Assembly: GCA_965153455.1 (NCBI GenBank)
Contig: OZ234498.1
Coordinates: 3,906,001-3,970,000, forward strand
Reading direction: 5' to 3'
DNA length: 64,000 nt
From: Sphagnum compactum
Lineage: Eukaryota; Bryophyta; Sphagnopsida; Sphagnales
The position numbers were made by a program, and so were the translations under genes. Shown here piece after piece: positions 50,250 through 63,010 of this stretch. A model generated the notes under the pieces. It made no database searches. It saw only the letters and a program-made list of their open reading frames with translations, and was not told the origin of the DNA. Positions within the stretch are counted from its first letter, which is position 1. Each line of letters begins with the position of its first letter.

Positions 50250-51790
50250 TTAGGTCATTTGAAAAAATATAATAAACAACAATTTGGATAGTCTTTGGTT
50301 GCTTGTGGATGATGCAAATCATTTTTGGTTACCCTTGGATGCTGGAAATCATCTTTAGTTGTTTTAGGGAGGTGGGGGGGGGGTGTGGGAAATCTAATCA
50401 CCCATGGATGATGGTTTTTTGGTTGCCTAAATGCCATTTCAACAACTAGTTGCAAAAGACATCACATGGCATGGAAGTCCACCAATAGTCACAAACCCTT
50501 ACAATTATAATTCATTTTCCCATCCACTACCATGAATAAACATGAATATGACATGGACCCTACATAGCCCATGTCAAACTTGACCTTGTGACTACATCTA
50601 TGACTACATTATGGATAATTGCACAATGCCATGTGTCTTAACTACCTCACTTACCCTAGCATATCTCTTCCTACCCTCCTTACCCTATCTATCTTAACCT
50701 AAACTAACACCTAGGATGCAAGTATATGAGGATTTGAATGCTTCTTCACAAAGATAAATTAAGTCCTTACTATTGCACCACACCGTTATAATTGAAATTT
50801 TTTGTCAACTTTATTTTATTTCACATTTTGTTACATACACTACTTACATAGGTAGCTAAAACGGTAGGTTGTAGATAAGTAGGTAAGTAGGTAAACAGTT
50901 TACCTACCATTAGAAAAAAATTGGGAATTTACGTGCAACTAGTTTTTGGTTATAAGCAACATCTCCAATTATGTTGACATGTAGGACTATTATAGATGTA
51001 GTTGCAAAATGAGTTGGTTGGGATAATATTTGCAGATTAGTTGCAAACAGTGTTGGAATGGACACGATTTTTTCTAGTGAGTTTATGTGGTCATCCATGG
51101 ATATAATGTGGATCAATTCTAGTTGCCCATGGACAATTCAAATTATGTAATATTGGTTGGGGGGGGGGGGATGGTCCGAAGATCAATTTTGTCATGTAAG
51201 AAAAATTTAAAATCAATATTGCACAAATCGTTATCAATCACCCTTGGATGACACATATCAATTTTAGTCGCCCATGGACGATGGAGATCATTTCCAATTT
51301 CTTGAAAAACTAACCCAATTTATACAAATAATAATTGAAAAAACCAACATAGTGCGGACCATTTGCTCATGGATGGTGTGAATCATATTCAATCATGAAG
51401 AATACCATTTCCAATCATTCATGAACAACACAAATCAATTTTGATCACTTGAATAGTTTTAAAAACACAATTAAAATAAACCATCATGATGTGGATCATT
51501 TTCAAATTTGTAGATCATTTCCAATCACCCATGGACGCCATGAATCATTTCTAGTTGCCCATAGATGTCCTAGATCATTTCAACTCACCTATGGGTGGAA
51601 GACATCATTTTTCAGTGCCCATTGATAGCATGGATCATTTCCACTAGCCCATGGGAGACAAAGATAATTTGTGGTTTATTTTAAATATTAATAAAAACAT
51701 TGGACATAGTTTCTGGTCACCAATGGATGGCATTGATCATTACCTACAACCAATGGAAAATGGAGATCGCCCATAATTTTTGTGACCACC
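50250..51790. repeat. Degenerate minisatellite with CCCATGGATG core, partly exact 30-bp period
   Basis: The core (A/G)ATCATTT...(A/T)G(C/T)CCATGGA(T/C)G recurs through the stretch. Between 51513 and 51662 five units are spaced exactly 30 bases apart (ATCATTT at 51514, 51544, 51574, 51604 and 51634). G tracts of 10 and 12 lie at 50374-50383 and 51159-51170. Unique AT-rich sequence, including GCAACTA-like motifs near 50930-51060 and the palindrome at 50887-50907, interrupts it. Confidence 0.75.
50887..50907. repeat. Perfect palindrome
   Basis: GTAGGTAAAC and its exact inverse GTTTACCTAC are separated by one A. It lies in a GTAGGTA-rich patch starting near 50848; a related inverted pair is at about 38345-38380. 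Confidence 0.9.
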
Positions 51791-51823
51791 CAAAAAGGAA
51801 AGTGTAAAAATAACCAATGGTGC

Positions 51824-52340
51824 AAATCTATCTATGAAACGAGGTAGTTTGTTTGTTATGTTTTGTTTTGTACCACTGCAATCCACCAAACTGACATGCT
51901 TCATATTGCATTCTTGGTCTCTTTGGAAAGCTCTTGAGAAGGAGGTGCATTGGCTTGGTTTCATGGCATTTAAACTTGTAGTGTAAAAGTTATTAAATAT
52001 TGAATGATTTTTTGATTGAAAATTAAATTAAATCGTAGTTGAAAATTTTGGAGGAATTGGAATGTGCTTTTGGTGTTGTTGGAAAGATTTTAATAAGGAG
52101 GATTTAATGGAATTTATTTTGTAAGATTTGGATTCAGAATGTGGGATATTGATCTTTAAATGATTTTTTACATAAAAAATTCAAATAAATTCCAAAAAAC
52201 CAGATTTTGGAAGGAAAAATTAGTTGAAGACGTGGTAACACTTTGGCAAACATCACATGCCACACTAATCATTTCTAGACTTGGACCATGAGTTTTATTC
52301 ATATTCATACTTCAATGAATTAAATAACCTATGAGTGAAA
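51824..52340. repeat. Dispersed repeat D1, unit 1 of a local cluster
   Basis: Begins CTATCTATGAAACGAGGTAG and GTTTGTTTGTT, then GGAAAGCTCTTGAGAAGGAG, GGCTTGGTTTCATGGCAT, AATATTGAAT/ATTAAATGATT, TTGGAATGTGC, TGTGGGATATTGA, and GGAAGGAAAAATTAGTTGA, ending ATGAATTAAATAACCTATGA. It directly abuts unit 2. No coding sense; possibly an element of unknown class. Confidence 0.78.
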
Positions 52341-53480
52341 TCGATTTATGAAATAAAGTAGTGTCAAGGATACAAAGAACCATAAGAACACAGGCTAAAG
52401 GGAAGGTTTAAATCTAACTTTTAAACAAAGAACAAAACAAAATTATGTGATTCAAAAACAAAAATACAAAAATTAAGAATAAGAACATAAGATGTGCAAA
52501 ACAAATATAAAAACAGATTTTTATTATGCTGACATATGCAAACATGAACATGAAAAAAACATGACAAGGCTATGGTGCAAGATCGTGCTTATGATTGGTG
52601 TTGAATGGATCAAAGGAAATGAAAGGTCTTACTTCTTTTTATACGCTTTCGGGGACTTAGCTTAAGGAAATTTTTATACGCGCATTGAGTAAAAAACTTA
52701 CTGAAAACATTTTAAACTAAGAGTCAACTATGAGTTAATTAAAAATTAATTGAAAATTAATTGGGACTTAACTAAAAATTAATTAAGAATGAATTAATAG
52801 TCAACTGGAAGTGAACTATAAAACAACTAAAAATGAATTAAAATTTAATTGGAAGTTAATTAAGAATGAACTGAAATTAAACTTAGGTACAAGTTTATTA
52901 CAATTCATGAATGATCGTTTAAATGAATGAACTCCATTACATTGGCATTCGTGACAGGTTGTTTGTTTGTTTGTTTGTTTTGTTTTGTTTTTTTTGTACC
53001 AATGAAATCCACTGAATTAAGATGCTTCAAATTGTGTTTTTGGTCTCTTTGGAAAGCTCTCAATGAGGAGGGGTGCATTGGCTTGGTTTCATGGCGTTTG
53101 GACTTGTGTTGTAAAAGTTCTTGAATATTGAATGATTTTTTCATTAAAAATTAAATTAAATTGTAGTTGAAAATTTTGGAAGAATTGGAATGTGCCTTTG
53201 GTCTTGTTGGAAACATCTTGATGAGGAGGATTTAATGGAAAGTTTTTGGTAAGATTTGGATTTAGAATGTGGGAGATATTGATTTTCAAGTGATTTTTGC
53301 CATTGAAAATTCAAATAAATTCCAAAAAACCAGAGTTTGGAAGGAAAAATCAGTTGACGCCGTGGTAACATTTGGGCCAACGGCACATGCCACACTAGTC
53401 ATTTCTAGTTGCCCATGGATGACTCGGACCATGAATTTTATCCATAGTCATACTTCAATGAATTAAATAACCTATGAGTG
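52341..53480. repeat. Dispersed repeat D1, unit 2, split by a solo LTR
   Basis: The unit starts ATCGATTTATGAAATAAAGTAG, is broken by the LTR at 52362-52956, and resumes GGTTGTTTGTTTG through GGCTTGGTTTCATGGCG, TGTGGGAGATATTGA and GGAAGGAAAAATCAGTTGA to TAACCTATGAGTGAAA. It also carries one copy of the 30-bp minisatellite motif (CATTTCTAGTTGCCCATGGA) near 53399. Confidence 0.78.
52362..52956. mobile_element. Solo LTR-like element, family 2, copy B (595 bp)
   Basis: Starts TGTCAAGGAT and ends TTCGTGACA, inserted in repeat D1. The uninterrupted D1 copies at 51.84 and 54.10 kb show the empty site (GAGGTAGTTTG, AAGGTTGTTTG). The flanks here, AGTAG and GGTTG, both derive from the GGT(A/T)G of that site, as expected for a 5-bp target duplication. 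Shares TTGGTGTTGAA, TTACTTCTTTTTATAC and the TAGGTACAAGTT ... TTGGCATTCGTGACA end with 24480-25140. Confidence 0.77.
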
Positions 53481-54082
53481 AAAAACAATTAGGAAAAACT
53501 TTTTCAAATGAATTTAGGATAGGGAAGTCAGTATGGGCATCAAGTATGATGATCAAATTGACATAAATTTGACACATCATCTCAATTTGATAACCTTGCT
53601 TGTCCAATAGCCATACATTCTTAAAAGATTTGAATGAAAACTTATTGGGAATTTGATCAAACACATAGAACACCTCAAGACCTTGCCTATTTCAAGGCAA
53701 TTTTATTCCACCATCTTTTCACACAATTGTGTCAATAATTTGATTTAAAATTTGTTTCTTTCTCATCAAATGGATCCCTTTTAATTCATTCGCTTGAAAC
53801 TTTTTGGGACTAGTATGGAAATTCCCCCTTGGTACATAATCTCAAGTGTTGCATTTAAACAACACAAAAGCAATGAACTGCTACAATGAATCCATTCCTA
53901 TTATGGAATGCTTATGTGTTATAGGAAGGCCCTTTTTATTTTGTCTACATTGATGTCATGTCAACACTTGCAAGACTTTCAACATTGCAATATGAAACGA
54001 CAAATCTAGTGTTTGGTTTATAACCAATGATAAGCAAGCATCCAAGTTGATGGATACTTGGATGCTACACAATTAGATATCT
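53481..54082. other. Spacer between D1 units, nothing supported
   Basis: AT-rich; a 72-codon minus-strand frame at 53455-53673 shows no known domain. No repeat link to the rest of the window was seen. Confidence 0.45.
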
Positions 54083-54535
54083 AACATCTATCCATGAAAG
54101 AAGGTTGTTTGTTTGTTTTGTTTGTACCAATGAGATCCCCTAAACCATGTTGCTTCAGATCGTGTTCTTGGTATCTTTGGAAAGCTCTTGAGGAGGAGGG
54201 GTGCATCGGCTTGGTTTCATGGCATTGGACTTGTGATGCAAAAGTTCTTGGATATTGAATGATTTCTTCACTGAAAATTAAATTAAATCGTAGCTGAAAA
54301 TTTCGGAGGAATTGGAATGTGCCTTTGCTGTTGTTGGAAAGATCTTGATGAGCAGGATTTAATGGAATTCATTTGGTAAGATTTGGATTCAGAATGTGGG
54401 AGCTATTGATTTCCAAGTGATTTCTGCTGCTGAAAATTCAAATAAACTCTAAAAATCCAGGTTTTGGAAGGAAAAATCAGTCGAGGACATGGTAGCACTT
54501 GGGCCAACGGCACATGCCACACACTAGTAATTACG
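54083..54535. repeat. Dispersed repeat D1, unit 3
   Basis: Begins CATCTATCCATGAAAGAAGG with TTGTTTGTTTG, and has GGAAAGCTCTTGAGGAGGAG, GGCTTGGTTTCATGGCATTG, TGTGGGAGCTATTGA, GGAAGGAAAAATCAGTCGA and CAACGGCACATGCCACAC. It represents the empty site for the LTR in unit 2 and breaks off after CACACTAGTAAT. Confidence 0.78.
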
Positions 54536-57139
54536 AAATCATGAGAGGGAAGTAAATGGGATGGGTCAAGTTGCAAAAGACTCATTAAAAAAATTTGCTT
54601 TTACGTCCGCATAACTTGTTGCCATTGAAATTGAAGACAAATATCCAAAATGCTTTTTCTTCTTGGAGATAGGTGGAAAAATCACAATTCCAAAACTATT
54701 GGAAGGCCAAGTGGGCTTTTTTTTTTTTTCCAAATATTTGCAAAGTTTCCCAGAAATGAAAAAAATTTGGATTTACCCTAGAGAAACAAGAATTTGTAAA
54801 AGTTTCCCAATTTTATGGTGAAAAAGCAACAAAACTTTTGTCAGAAAAAAATTAAACTGATATGAAGGTTAGTAGTTAGAACTTAGTAGGCTTAACTCGA
54901 TGGAATTCCTAAAATAATATATGTAGTACTATGGGGCTAGATAATGGTACACAATGGTGACAACAAAATTGACATTACCAAGGCACACAAATGGAATCTC
55001 AACCTTTTGTAAGAACATGTTGGTTCGTGACAATATTTGACCACATCATGGACAGTACCTTTTGTAAGGTTACCTAAGGCAAAATTCTAATATCATGGAA
55101 CTAATCAAATGAAGGGCATGACAAATTCAGTCGACAAGTATCCACTACTTGGATGTGCCTTTTGCACCCTTGACATTGGGCACGTTCTTGTGAAATACCC
55201 TAGTACCTAAGCTAGTTCGGCAGCAAGCTACCCAATGATTTTTTTTTTCAGTAAGTCATATTTGGCAATAATATCATTTTTTACAATTCATCCTTATACT
55301 AAATAATATGGCTATTGTGCTTGAGAACTTCACTCAGATTTGTGGCATGGCACAAATAAAATTTTCAGAATTTTTGGCAATTCCAAAATGTAATTAATTA
55401 GTGCCTAATCAGCCTAGGTACTGAGGGTAGTTTAGATAGACAATGAAGAGATTTCACAGTAATTGTTGATAGGCTTACTGAAGGAACTTACGTCGAAATG
55501 AACCCTAGCTGCTAGCACTAAGGGAAACTTAATATGAAATTGAAATGTAATGTTCCAGATTTTACAATTATGATATTATGAAACCCAAATCCAACATGTT
55601 TAGGGTTATGCTTTGGATGGACATCCACATGTAATCAAGAAAGGGTTTTTTTTATTGTATATCTTTTGGGACGTGTTTTTCAAAGACAAAATGATGCCAA
55701 AGTGTTAACCAGAAGATGACAAGCTCCATGTCTAAGAAGGTAGATAGGTACAAAACATAAATTAAAGAACTCTTTCATTGTTAGGTACTATGTAAGTTAT
55801 CATATTGAAAAGTTTTGGAGCAAGCAAAAAGCAGTATAAACACTTGAAAAGCAAAGACAGTTCACAAGATGAGAGCCTCCCATGTTCATTTAAAAACAAC
55901 ATGGATTTTTGGGGAAGGGGAAATTCACCTAATGTGAATGGCTGATGGTTTTGCTTCTTTTGGAATTGCGACCATTATGTGGGCTCCGAGACCTTCAGCT
56001 TGCCCTTCTTTTTAGTGTCCATTGTCAAAAATGGAAGGTGAAGATTGATGGCATTAAGTTCCGAGACTTGCTATTTTACAGTATTAGCTGGTCATGATAC
56101 ATGTCCAAGATGAGGTGGTTATAATTGATGGTTTTGATTGGATTAAAATCAGAATTAAATTGTCATGTTCCAAATTGTGCTATTTCCCTTTTTCAAGATG
56201 TAAGGTTGCAAATGCACACAGAGAGAAGACAAGTTTGCAAATGCACAATTGTGTAATGCACCTCCATCAATCTATAATTTTTGGATTTGGTTTTTGAACC
56301 AAGGTTTACTTTATTAACATCCATTTTATGGCATATGTGTAAAATGAACAATTGGAGTCCTTTGTTATCATACTATAATGCCAGTGCTTAAGACGTTGGA
56401 CAATCACAGTAGGTTTTGTAGTGGAGTACCGTCAGTAATGGTAATACCCTGGCAGCAGAGCTTGACACAGTATGAACAGAGGCTGGAGCAGGGCATTACC
56501 CAGCATAATAACCAAAGCTCGCACATCCGGCAGGCCCTTCAACTGGTATGACTAAGCTTCTACAGTACCAGTGGAAGAGCTTGCCCTCTCTGTATGGGGA
56601 CATTTCACAAAATGAAATGCCTGCCAACATAGTTATTACACAACTCATTTTGTTGATTTTTTAAACTATTGCATGTACATAAGATGTACTATCTCATTAT
56701 AGGGTTTTGTATTACCATAGTACAAGGGCAGTTTCAGCACATATTTGCTGAATAATTCATTAAATTTGAAGATTCCATTTGAAATATATATAAGTATTTC
56801 AGAATATTCCAAAACAGTCTCCATTTTCCTCCACAATAATTTGTTCTTTGACTACAGTACTTTTTTAAAGTTTAAGAGTTTCTTAAAAATAATATATTTT
56901 GTGCTGAAGCTGCCAAGGTACTGCAGTATTAAGACTTGCTTTACTGATGCCAAAAACTCATTTTGATGATGTTTGCAAACTTGGGGTTCTAGAGTGCATG
57001 CATTTTCTATCCCTTGTACAGGATGCTCCCAAAATTTGGGGTCAAGGACTACTGCCTCATGCCAAGCCCCTCATTTCAGATTGCCCTTGGGCATTACTGT
57101 ACAGTTAATTTACCACTAGCCTTCTCCAGGTAGCTATGT
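54536..57139. other. Intergenic stretch, nothing supported
   Basis: Mixed AT-rich sequence with short T runs (54718-54730). The plus-strand frame 56094-56297 has no recognisable domain. No element ends found. Confidence 0.45.
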
Positions 57140-57450
57140 TGTCTCATCCTAAAGCACTCAGAGGAATTCTGTTGTGTATGTATTTGGAAGGTACCTTATA
57201 TCCATGAATATGGATCTTAGATTAACGTATAGGTGTAAGGTCCCTAGCACTCCTAAACAGTACACACAAGTTCCCTCCTACCACCTTGCAATCTAGGGTA
57301 TGTTTAGGCTTATGATAAGGTTTGCCTTGTGGTCTAAATCAGGTAAAAAAGCCCACAGGTTGGCAACATTCAAAAATGTTAGGCCAATCTCAGCTATTGC
57401 CCTCATCATATGCCCCTTGTTTTGTGAATGCACCTTGGGGCTTTACCCTA
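57140..57450. repeat. Dispersed repeat D2, copy B
   Basis: Direct-orientation partner of 33925-34245: AAAGCACTCAGAGGAATT, GGAAGGTACCTTATAT, GGCTTATGATAAGGTTTGCC, CAATCTCAGCTATTGCCC and GGGGCTTTACCCTA. Confidence 0.6.
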
Positions 57451-57620
57451 AAAAGATTTTCTTCTAATTACATATAGTTTGCTTCCATAAAGACCTGTGT
57501 AGAGTTTCATAGTGTCTATGGAGGACATGTTACAGGAATTTCCCTCTGCAAAGGGTGGGCATTTCAAAAAAACATACATAATGCTTGTGAGTGTGACCCT
57601 GAGGATGAGGGGATTACCCT

Positions 57621-57645
57621 CCCCCCCCCCCCCCCCCCCCCCCCC
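57621..57645. repeat. 25-base poly-C tract
   Basis: Uninterrupted run of 25 C immediately before a tRNA-like segment. See also the 24-base tract at 6928. Confidence 0.9.
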
Positions 57646-57725
57646 TTGCGGGGTGTGGCTTTGTGAGCTACTAAGCCAGCAGGTTAGGAGTTCAAATCCC
57701 AACTGGTCCCCCCTCTTCGCAGGCT
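57646..57725 (+). mobile_element. tRNA-derived SINE head
   Basis: GTGTGGCTTTGTGAGC matches a polymerase III A-box and GAGTTCAAATCCCAACT, about 35 bases later, a B-box inside a plausible T-arm. The region does not fold into a full cloverleaf, so it is not a functional tRNA gene. A tail could not be delimited; A/T-rich sequence with AAAAAAGGG occurs near 57790. Confidence 0.55.
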
Positions 57726-58299
57726 CTGTGACGACAGTCAGCTACCCTTTTGGTTAGGGTTGAGGTTGTGTTGCCAGAGTTATCAATACAAAAAAGGGTT
57801 GTTTTTTGTGGCTTTCTGGTCGTTGACTTGGTAGGCTTCAGAAAGAAAAAAATTGAAAATCATCAGATTTTGTACTAAGTTCCAGTAGGGTAGCATATAA
57901 TATAGAAGGAGGCTTTTTTTTAAAACCCCTTTTTTGGGTTTGTAGCCCTTTTTTACTTTAATAATCTTATGGATCATTGCTACCTCCGCTACGTTACAAA
58001 TTTGGAAAACAAAAGAGCACCGATTGAGGGTGTCTGTGCCCTACCGCATACCTACTGAGGCAGATGGGCTTACCAATAACTCATTAGTAGTTACTGAACT
58101 ACTTGTTGGACAACAAGTTTTCATTTCCAAATCAAAACCAGGACTCACGCAAAGACCTAAGCAAAAACAAAACAAAAGACCTGAAACTATTTGGGTGAGT
58201 TTAAGAAAGCAAACACTAAATAGGAGCAAGCAATGAAATGTGGATTGGTTTATGATGATGCACTTTGACCATCAAGCTTCTGGACTTCAATAACCCAAG
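57726..58299. other. Intergenic stretch, nothing supported
   Basis: Contains overlapping short frames on both strands at 58024-58236 and no domain or element end. Confidence 0.45.
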
Positions 58300-58760
58300 A
58301 CCCAGAAGGCTAGGGTCTTGGTTAATTGAACTCGGCTGACTCCTCAACTAAATCTCACATGTTGCTTCCCTTGGCTTTCTTGGCAAAACTCCTGGTCTAT
58401 TTTTATTTTATTTTTTGCATGCCCACCTTTCCCCATCCCAGCTGACTCCCAACCCATTCCCAACAACTTTCACATCTCCAGACCTCCCTGGGGAAACACG
58501 TCATTCGCCTCCATAGGGGAAGACAATGTTTGCAACAAAAAACACCATTAGGCGACAATCACATAAAGCTCCCCTAGAACAACCACTAGCACATTGTCTC
58601 CCCCCAGGGCATGAATCTTTGCTTTGGGCACCAGCTTCTCCTAGGGGCATCCTTCCTCACTCGGGGAACCATGCAATCTCTTGATGGACCCTGATGCTCC
58701 AAGATCCCTCCTTCCTTGGGAAGAGACTACATCTCCCCTAGAAAAGTATGCACCCTCACT
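58300..58760. repeat. CCCCTAGGG-type degenerate blocks
   Basis: Short C- and G-rich near-palindromes (CTCCCTGGGGAAACA, CTCCATAGGGGAAGA, CTTCTCCTAGGGGCA, CCTTCCTTGGGAAGAGA, CTCCCCTAGAAAAG) recur every 30-60 bases. The same kind of block fills the spacers of the foldback region at 4640-5600, so the two may be related. Confidence 0.5.
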
Positions 58761-61700
58761 GAGGAAACATAGTTGTTTCTTAGCCCCAATGATTTTTCAC
58801 ATATCCTCATGCAATTTTTGTTTCATTGCCACAGTTTTCAAAGTTTAAAGTTTCATCAAAGATCTCATTTTTGTGCCCCCCATATGGTTAGTGTCAAAAA
58901 GTTCTCATTCCTTGAATGTCATTCGTTCCATGTCCTGATGGCCCCTGGATTTGACCTATGTAGTTCCCCCATCCACTCAAATTAAAATTGGATAGATAGT
59001 GCAATCTTGTCATTACTCTTTCCATGGACCATAAGGGATTTGCACCTACTTGACAAGGCTAAATTCATTTTAATTTAGTTACATTTTGTTCCCTATCTCA
59101 TATTTGAACTTGCATTTTTACTTTTACACCTTGCACATTTGCTTTCCTTGTAATTAAGTTTTTTGCATGAGTTTTCATTCAAAACATTTACTATTAGTGT
59201 AACAATGATCGATTGCAAATTCAATGGTGCATCTATGGAGTCCAGCGGTGCATTTGAGACCTTAGAAATTAACTTTGTGTGTTTGTACATTGAATTATAA
59301 CACCCTTTCGAAAGTAGTTTTAGTTGTTATAAATTTCATTAAGTGAAAAAGCAAATAACCAAGCATGGCTTCTTCGTGCATTGTGCATACATGATCATTC
59401 CATGGTCAAAAGTACCTAATTTTCTAAATGGCAAGTGTAATCAACCTATTGAAGAAACACAATTGTTTTAAAGGGATGATTTTCAATTCCTTTAGTTCAT
59501 TCAAGGCACTTACAATCAATAATTGCCTCACAATGTTGACATATAATGTGTATTTGGACTTGAAAATGAGAGGGTGAAAAAACTAATAATCGATTGACTA
59601 AGAAATCAACCCATTGGATTGGTTGAGAAGGCAACCCTAAGGAAAATGAAGTGAATGCACAACAAAGCTATCAAGACTAAATGTTAATATGGCTTTATAA
59701 TTGGGCAAAGTTATGTTGCACCTAACTTGGATTGTCCCATTATTATTACATGGACCATGTTGACAACCAAGGTGTTCCCTGTCATGTCAATTGAGCCACA
59801 ATGTTTAAAAGTTTGCACACATAATATGCATTGTGTTTGGGTCAAACCATGAAAAAATGAATCATGGACAATATTAGCTCTTTCTATTTGTTACACATGT
59901 CATGACAAAACATGACAACATTGCTTGATCAAGATCCATTAAAAAATTGTGGACTTGTAATCATTTCAAGCATTTTTGCACAATATTCACATTGTTATGG
60001 ATATGTACATTAGTTTGGAGTACAAACGTCACAAGAGTGTTGAAACCAACATCAAGTTTTAAGTTGATGCAAATCTTGAAAACATATTTTATTTTTTAAT
60101 ACAAAAGCCCCTCTTTTGCAATTATGTCTCCTATTATATTTAACTAAAAAACATAGTTGAAAGGAATAGGGTGAAAGCACACTATAATGGCCAAAAAATG
60201 TAATCACAAATACTGTTTTTCAAAATTGTGCAACTTTGAACTTCCACCAAGACAATATTAAAAGAGGTTTTCATAAATAAGGTAGTTCAATAGCCAAATA
60301 ATGCAATTGTAAACAAAAATAATTTTTTTGATTAATATTAAATGATTAAATAATATATTTGTGAAAATTAATATGTTATCACAATATACTGCAAATTGCA
60401 AATATACTTTAAAAATTATTCAAATAATTGCAAAACTTGATGAACTACTTAATCATATATTGAATATGAATTAATTGTACCATTTCAATTACAATTGAAA
60501 ATTTTGACTCATGTGATTTCAAAAAAAACATCTAGACAAGTTTTTCATTCAAACGAGCAAAAGTGTGTTGAAAAAAAATATTTTGTTGAAAAATTACTTT
60601 CATTTAAAAAGATGACAAGAATTATGTTGAAGGCCTTTGTATCAAAATCCATTTTATATGTTTGCAATGTCTCCTAACTCCAATTAATAAAAATTTTATA
60701 AAAAGGGGTTCATATTTATAATATATATTGTTATAGGAAGATAATAGCAAAAGCTAAAAACCAAATGACCATATTTTGGTCTTTGAAAGAATTTTAAATT
60801 TTTGTTTCACCCTATGTCACAATCCATACACATTTTTAAAATGGAGTCACAACTCTTGGAAGATTAAATGAAATATGTTATGGTACTCTACAATAAGTTG
60901 TATGACTAAAATGAAAACAAAATTCTCATTGGGGCTTATTGGGGACATGATTACAAATAGGAATAAGCATTTAAGTACTTTTGAAAGCCCCATAATTCAT
61001 TATCCCATTTTGAATATCCAAAATTTGTATTTGATGGAAATTTTTTCACTTAAAGTATTCAATAATGTATTAGAGAAGGAGGGCAAGAGTTGCAAAAAAA
61101 AGATTTTTGGTTAACGTATTTATTGTGAAAGTTTTGATAACATTAAAACTATGCCAAAATGGACTCATATTGTGCCACTTTTGGTCCACTCTAGATTGGT
61201 TTTACCTTTTGATATAATAAACCAACACATGAACATCACATGTCAAAAAAAATCCTTGGAAAGAATTTTGGCCTTGGTGCCCTTGGTTATTATTATTGTG
61301 TTTGGACCCATAAGTCAACCATTCCTTTGAACCACATGTGTTCAAGTTAATGAATGTTGTCCATCTATATGGTTTTAAACAAACCTTCAATGTAAGTGCA
61401 AATAACAAACTTATTTACACTATGTGTAAGTGTAAAATTGTGTGAATCCATTTTTAAGTCATGTAAGACTATGTAAGTGTAAATGTAAATGATTCACATT
61501 TATTTGTCATATAAATCCATGCAAATCCATCTAAATTTTTTTATAAAAAAATTCATGGAAAAAATGTTAGCATGGGTGCCATGCCAAACAATTCAATTAT
61601 GCAATGTGTCATGTGAAATAAATGTCCAAAATAGGTCATTTCACTATGAAGATATAACAAATGTTTCTTAATCTTGGTAGTAGTTTTTTGCATGGCACTT

Positions 61701-63010
61701 ACCTATGTCAAGAAATTCAACATAAAACATCTTGCAATTGCTAATGAGTTCAAGATTATTATTTTTGTTGGTGGGCCAAAGTTTACATCACAAACTTAGC
61801 ATCTCACAATCAAATAATGAAAATTGTGCAAAATTCGTATGTTTTACACATTGATATCCTGCATTGAAAACATGTTTAAGACATAAATTTATAGGAAGAT
61901 GTAAAATTTGTGTGACATTTGTCCATTTACAGGTTCAAACTTTATTTGTCAACCCATTCATTCGTATGTCAAATGTATTTTCAACGCATGATATTTGTGT
62001 GTAAAATGTATGAATTTATAAATGAACAAACTTTGCAAGATTTTCGTAATTAATTCAATGTTTAAAAAATAATGAAAAAACATAGGTTTAAGGGGACGAA
62101 TATGGCTCCTATTAATAGGACCCCATGATCATGGTGACAACAATGACCATGACCACAATTGTGACATTGATCAACATAATTTTCAAGGGCAAGTTATTTT
62201 TGGTTGTTGAAGTAAACAAGGTTTTTTATGATGACAAAGTTTCATTTTTAGTAACAAGGACAAACAATAACCAAATTTTGTTTTTTGGTTGGAAAAACAT
62301 GTGTGAAGTTAATGATGCCCCAAAAAACCAAAAACAAATGTCAAGTTTAAACATCAAAACTTTACACATGAAAACCAGGGGGTGGGGTAGGTGTGGGGTT
62401 GTTGTAGATGCGAAGATGCCAAAGATGTCATGTGCATGGGATTACAAAAACAAGGCATCGCAAACACGTTGGCCCTACCAATAGATAAGATGTTGTACAT
62501 CTACCTATTGTGTCCACACTTTGAACACCAAAACAATCCGTTCCAATCTAAATAGTCTAAACACTTTCACTAAGAAACTAGTGCACCTAATGTGAAATTG
62601 GTTCTAATAAGGTAAAACTTCCAAAACTTGGATCCAATGCAATAGTCCCTATCCCTGTGGGGGCAGGGCCCAATAACAAAGAGTCAAGGTCGAAGCTTTG
62701 TTTTATAGATTGTTTTAAGTTAGGGTGTTAAGTATATTAAACAACTAAAACCCATGTGCATTATGGGGTTTTTTTTCCTTTTTTCTTTTCAGGGTTGTGA
62801 AACCTTTTAAATATCCTCTTCTTGACCTATATCTAAATCTTCTTGTCCTATTCTAAATATGATTGGAAATTCAATAAATGTATAAAAACTGAAATAAATA
62901 TAATTGTAATGTGTGACCAAAAACAAATGCTCGCAAATGAGCATAAATATAATAAAAATATTTTTGTTTGTCTATTTGTCCATCTATGCTATTCATACCT
63001 ACCTTTTCCA
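58761..63010. other. AT-rich intergenic stretch, nothing supported
   Basis: Frames such as 62125-62484 (plus) are compositionally biased and unrecognised. No element ends or RNA genes seen. Confidence 0.5.

Noticed and set aside
50250-51790. Regular spacing considered as a CRISPR-like array
   Set aside because: Units abut without unique spacers, drift in sequence, and the context is a plant genome.
57646-57725. Functional tRNA gene
   Set aside because: A- and B-box-like motifs are present, but acceptor and anticodon stems do not pair properly.
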